A stretch of DNA of 64,000 nucleotides from Scleroderma bovista (Eukaryota; Basidiomycota; Agaricomycetes; Boletales; Sclerodermataceae), in contig JAYMGJ010000006.1 of NCBI GenBank assembly GCA_037178675.1, forward strand, positions 24,658 through 88,657. Direction: 5' to 3'. A program made the translations under genes and the position numbers. This document shows, one piece after another, positions 60,738 to 64,000 of the stretch. The first letter of the stretch is position 1. Each line of letters starts with the position of its first letter. A model generated the notes under the pieces. That model had not been told where the DNA came from. It searched no databases and worked only from the letters and a program-made list of their open reading frames with translations.

Positions 60738-60856
60738 TTTTGTCGAGGATGAACAGAGAAACCCCCGCAGAGACGCCTGGTCATCGGGACCACGTGGATG
60801 ATTCCCACGGCCAACTGCTCCTCGTCGCCCATCTTCGAGCTCATACCAGTCCTCCA
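60738..60856. promoter_or_regulatory. Compact divergent promoter of sho1 and SIN3
   Basis: Only 119 bp separate the sho1 start from the chosen SIN3 start. Transcripts are likely to have short 5' UTRs or overlapping promoters. No TATA box is evident. Confidence 0.45.
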
Positions 60857-63800
60857 ATGCCCTCGCGCACTCCAGACAGTCTCAGTCGCCCGCTCAATGT
60901 CACCGATGCGCTCACCTACCTCGACGCGGTCAAGGTCCAGTTCCAGGACAAGCCGGACGTGTACAACAACTTCTTGGACATCATGAAGGACTTCAAGAGC
61001 GAAGTGTGCGTGCACCCTCCGTTCCTCTGTCCAACTAACACCCCCACAGCATCGACACGCCAGGCGTCATCGAGCGAGTCTCCATGCTCTTCCATGGGAA
61101 CCCCGCTCTCATCCAGGGTTTCAACACGTTCCTCCCCCCCGGCTACCGCATCGAAATCTCATCGGACCCAAGAGACCCAAACGTCATCACGGTAACAACC
61201 CCAATGGGCATCACCACCCAAAGCACACACAACTTCGAGGCAGCCCGCACTTTCAAGTCCGCCATACCCACGCCAAGTGCCTCAGTACCCTATCGTCCAC
61301 TGTCACGGTCCATGACTCCCTTTCAAATGGCACAGCTACAATTTGACTTTGTGGCGCACGGTCTACCGACATCCTCGACCACCGCAGTTGCCTCCTTTCT
61401 AGGCACATTGAACAGCAAGATGGAGAACAGACCCCCAGGAGAATTTAACCACGCAATCCAATACCTCAACAAGATTAAGGCTCGCTATGCCGACGACCCA
61501 GACGTGTACAAGCAGTTCCTTGAGATCCTCCAGACATACCAAAGAGAACAGCGTCAACTGCAGGACGTAAGTCACCTCACGGCATGCCGGATGGCAACTC
61601 ACCTTCATTGCTCAGTCGCAAGTCTATATGCAAGTGCAATTGTTGTTCAAGGATGCTCCAGATCTACTCGCAGAGTTCAAAGACTTCTTACCCGAGGCGA
61701 CCATCGCTCTTGCTGGCACCAGCAATATGGTAGATATCCTACCCCCCACCTCGATCGACTGATATCCCACCCATTTGCAAGGATAAGAATCCGAGGAAGG
61801 CACCACCGGCACCTCTCCCGGCGTCAAAGAAGAGACGAAAGGCCCCAGAAAAGGATGCTACACCCATACCCCCAACGAGGTCCACCGTGGGCCGGGTATG
61901 CAGTCTTCCCGTCTTCGTTATACAAACTTACATACCACTAGACAAAGAAAATCAAACATGCTCACAGGGCAGGAGAACAAGATTCCCCCCATTTCACCCC
62001 TTACGGGATACCGACCTCCCCTCCTCATCCCAGTCAATCAGTGCAACATGCCTTACAGCCCGCACTCCCCCACATGCCCATCCCTATCATGGCCGGCGGA
62101 CTTCCCCCAGTCCAATCCGCTCCCAACGAGCTCCTCTTCTTCGAACGCGCCAAACGAACTTTGGAAAGCAAGGACATGTACGAAGAGTTTTTGAAGCTGC
62201 TAAACCTTTACTCAAAGGACGTTATCGATACCAAAACACTCGTCGATCTGGCACAGGCCTTCCTTGGTGATGGAGATCTACTCGCTCAGTTCAAGGAAAT
62301 AGCTGGGTATGACGACCGTCAGGACAACGTCGAGTACGGGCCGCCCGGAAGTATCCGCACCGGCCTGCCAGAACCTGTGTCTGCGCTTCCCGCGGATGAA
62401 GGGGAAGGGCCTAGTTACCGCAGACTTCCCGATAGCGTCAGTATGCACATCACTTGCAGATCAAGTCCTTAATATGTCTTGCATAGGAAATCCGTCTCGC
62501 ATGCTCGGGGCGTGACCAGCTTTGTCGATCTGTCCTCAATGACGTGTGGGTCTCCCACCCCACGTGGGCATCCGAAGAGGCAGGGTTTATTGCACACAAG
62601 AAGAATTCGTTTGAAGAGGCTTTACACAAGTGCGAAGAGGAACGACACGAGTACCATGTCCAGCTCGAGGCCCTTGCACGCACGATCGCGCTCTTCGAGC
62701 CACTCAACGCTCGCATCGAGGAGATGACCAATGAAGAACGATCAGCCTTCCGGCTCAAGGCTGATTTGGGGGGTCCAAGCAAGAGCATCTACCATCGGAC
62801 ACTGAAGAAAGTATACGGACGCGATGCAGGCTCGGAGGTTATCCATGCTTTGCAAGAGTGCCCTAGTGTTGCTGTCCCAGTCGTCCTTACGCGGTTGAAA
62901 GCCAAGGACGAAGAGTGGCGGCGCGCCCAAAGAGAGTGGAACAAGACCTGGCGCGAAGTCGACGCGAAGAACTTTTACAAGTCTCTCGACCACCAAGGCA
63001 ACGTCTTCAAGGCAAATGACAAGAGGGCCATCACTGCTAAGCATTTCGTCGGAAACATCGAGGCAATCAAGTCCGAGCAACTGCGCAAACGTGAGCAACA
63101 GAGGCGACCGTCTTTCGCTGCAGGTTCACTTGGACACCAGCTCGAATTCGATTTAAGTCAGGCATCGGTTTTGCAAGACATTTTGCGTCTGGTGTACTCG
63201 TTCTTGGATCACTCCCAGGCGCAGTACAGTGCATCAGAGCGGCGCTCGATCGCGAGTTTCCTGCGCACGTTTGTACCAACACTGTGTATGTTCTCGGCTG
63301 CGGACTTTGATGCGGCATGCGGCCTTACTGATGGTCTTCGGGATGATGACATGGAACACGAGACACCAACTGGCCCACAGAGCGGCAGTAGATCCGCTGG
63401 CGGGGGTGCCATTCAGAGTTCGCCAGTTGCAGCAGGAGACTTGCGCAGACATCTGCTAAAAACAGTCCAGGAAAGGGCGCTTCGGAGTGAAGGAAAGGAG
63501 GCGTTTAATTCAGCCTCGCCCTGTCTTGCCCATGCCCCGACGGATGCGGAGACAAAAAGAAACTTGTTCGATAGCGGTCCAGAAGACATGTGGATCCATA
63601 TCTCCCAGACGACTGCTAAAGTGGCTGCCAGTCCTTGGAAGCGCAAGACATTCTTTTGTAACACGACGTTCTACACGGTGTTGTGTCTATTGCAGGTATA
63701 TCCCTGGATCCCGTATGTGCTGAATTTTATCTGACGGATAGTAAATATAGTTGATGTATTCTCGGGTGATCACCTGCAAGGAAGCGGCCCGACAAACAGC

Positions 63801-64000
63801 AAAGACGTTGAATCCGACGGATTGCAATCCCATTGCCATTGAGCTTGGCTTAGACGACCCTACAGGGCCGGCTGCGATCCTTGCTCAAGCACTGGAAGCA
63901 CTGGGTGACCAGCGACTGAGCGAGGCAGGGGACACTGTCTACTTGTATTTCTTGGACGCCTGCGAAAAGTTGTTTGAGAATGAGCTTGAACCGGGACTTT
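60857..64000 (+). CDS. SIN3: SIN3 histone-deacetylase corepressor scaffold, 5' part
   Basis: The gene runs off the right edge. Three PAH domains are visible: PAH1 ([36 protein letters not shown]), PAH2 ([36 protein letters not shown]) and PAH3 ([36 protein letters not shown]). The HDAC-interaction region follows (62460-63100): [39 protein letters not shown] and [19 protein letters not shown]. The last stretch ([40 protein letters not shown]) is the SIN3 C-terminal domain. SIN3 bridges DNA-bound repressors and the Rpd3 deacetylase. The ATG at 60857 is preferred; an in-frame ATG at 60740 would abut the sho1 start. Confidence 0.9.

Overview
The window is nuclear DNA from a filamentous basidiomycete, most likely an agaricomycete mushroom. 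The signs are dense genes on both strands, introns of roughly 45-60 bp in almost every gene (about 125 inferred here), a degenerate HET-domain gene, several F-box/LRR-like paralogues, fungal-only regulators (PacC, PalI/Rim9, Sho1, Zn2Cys6) and an intron-bearing tRNA-Leu. All exon structures were worked out by eye from reading frame, splice sites and remembered family conservation. No alignment was run. Where joins are given, the exon lengths sum to a multiple of three.

Layout. 1-6.6 kb: the 5' end of pacC (-), the myosin regulatory light chain (+), a conserved nuclear-looking protein (-), an Lsb5-type VHS/GAT adaptor (+) and a FAR1-like zinc-finger protein (-). 6.6-12.5 kb: Utp11 (+), a GPI-anchored PI-PLC-X protein (-), tRNA-Leu(AAG), a divergent transcription-factor pair (a compact Zn2Cys6 protein on -, a bHLH protein on +) and a plant-basic-secretory-protein-type metallopeptidase (+). 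12.5-24.7 kb: the CTD phosphatase Fcp1, a HET pseudogene, PalI/Rim9, a GNAT acetyltransferase and alanyl-tRNA synthetase, all on -. 25-34.9 kb: eEF2 (+), a decayed and an intact aminoglycoside-phosphotransferase-like kinase in tandem (+), an F-box-type protein (+), a HIT hydrolase (-) and a ricin-B-like trefoil protein (-). 35-43.8 kb: a DCAF11-type WD40 protein (-), a TBL1/Sif2-type LisH-WD40 protein (+), a GHITM-type mitochondrial membrane protein (+) and Sly1 (-). 44-54 kb: a small ORF, an acid sphingomyelinase-like phosphodiesterase (+), an RNF10/Mag2-type RING protein (-), a WBP11-type splicing factor (+) and an F-box/LRR-like protein (+). 54-64 kb: a tandemly duplicated FAD monooxygenase (one copy dead), an F-box-like protein (-), Sho1 (-) and the 5' part of SIN3 (+, runs off the end).

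Most of the window is housekeeping: translation (eEF2, AlaRS, tRNA, Utp11), transcription (Fcp1, SIN3, TBL1), trafficking (Sly1, Lsb5) and ubiquitin ligase adaptors. Two parts of the ambient-pH (Pal/Rim) pathway occur here: PacC at the left edge and PalI at 18-20 kb. I did not find a clearly new multi-gene system. The most striking signals are seven PacC-type hexamers packed into 109 bp of pacC's own divergent promoter, five GC-AG introns, the Zn2Cys6/bHLH divergent pair with the zinc cluster split over two exons, and two local tandem duplications in which one copy is decaying.
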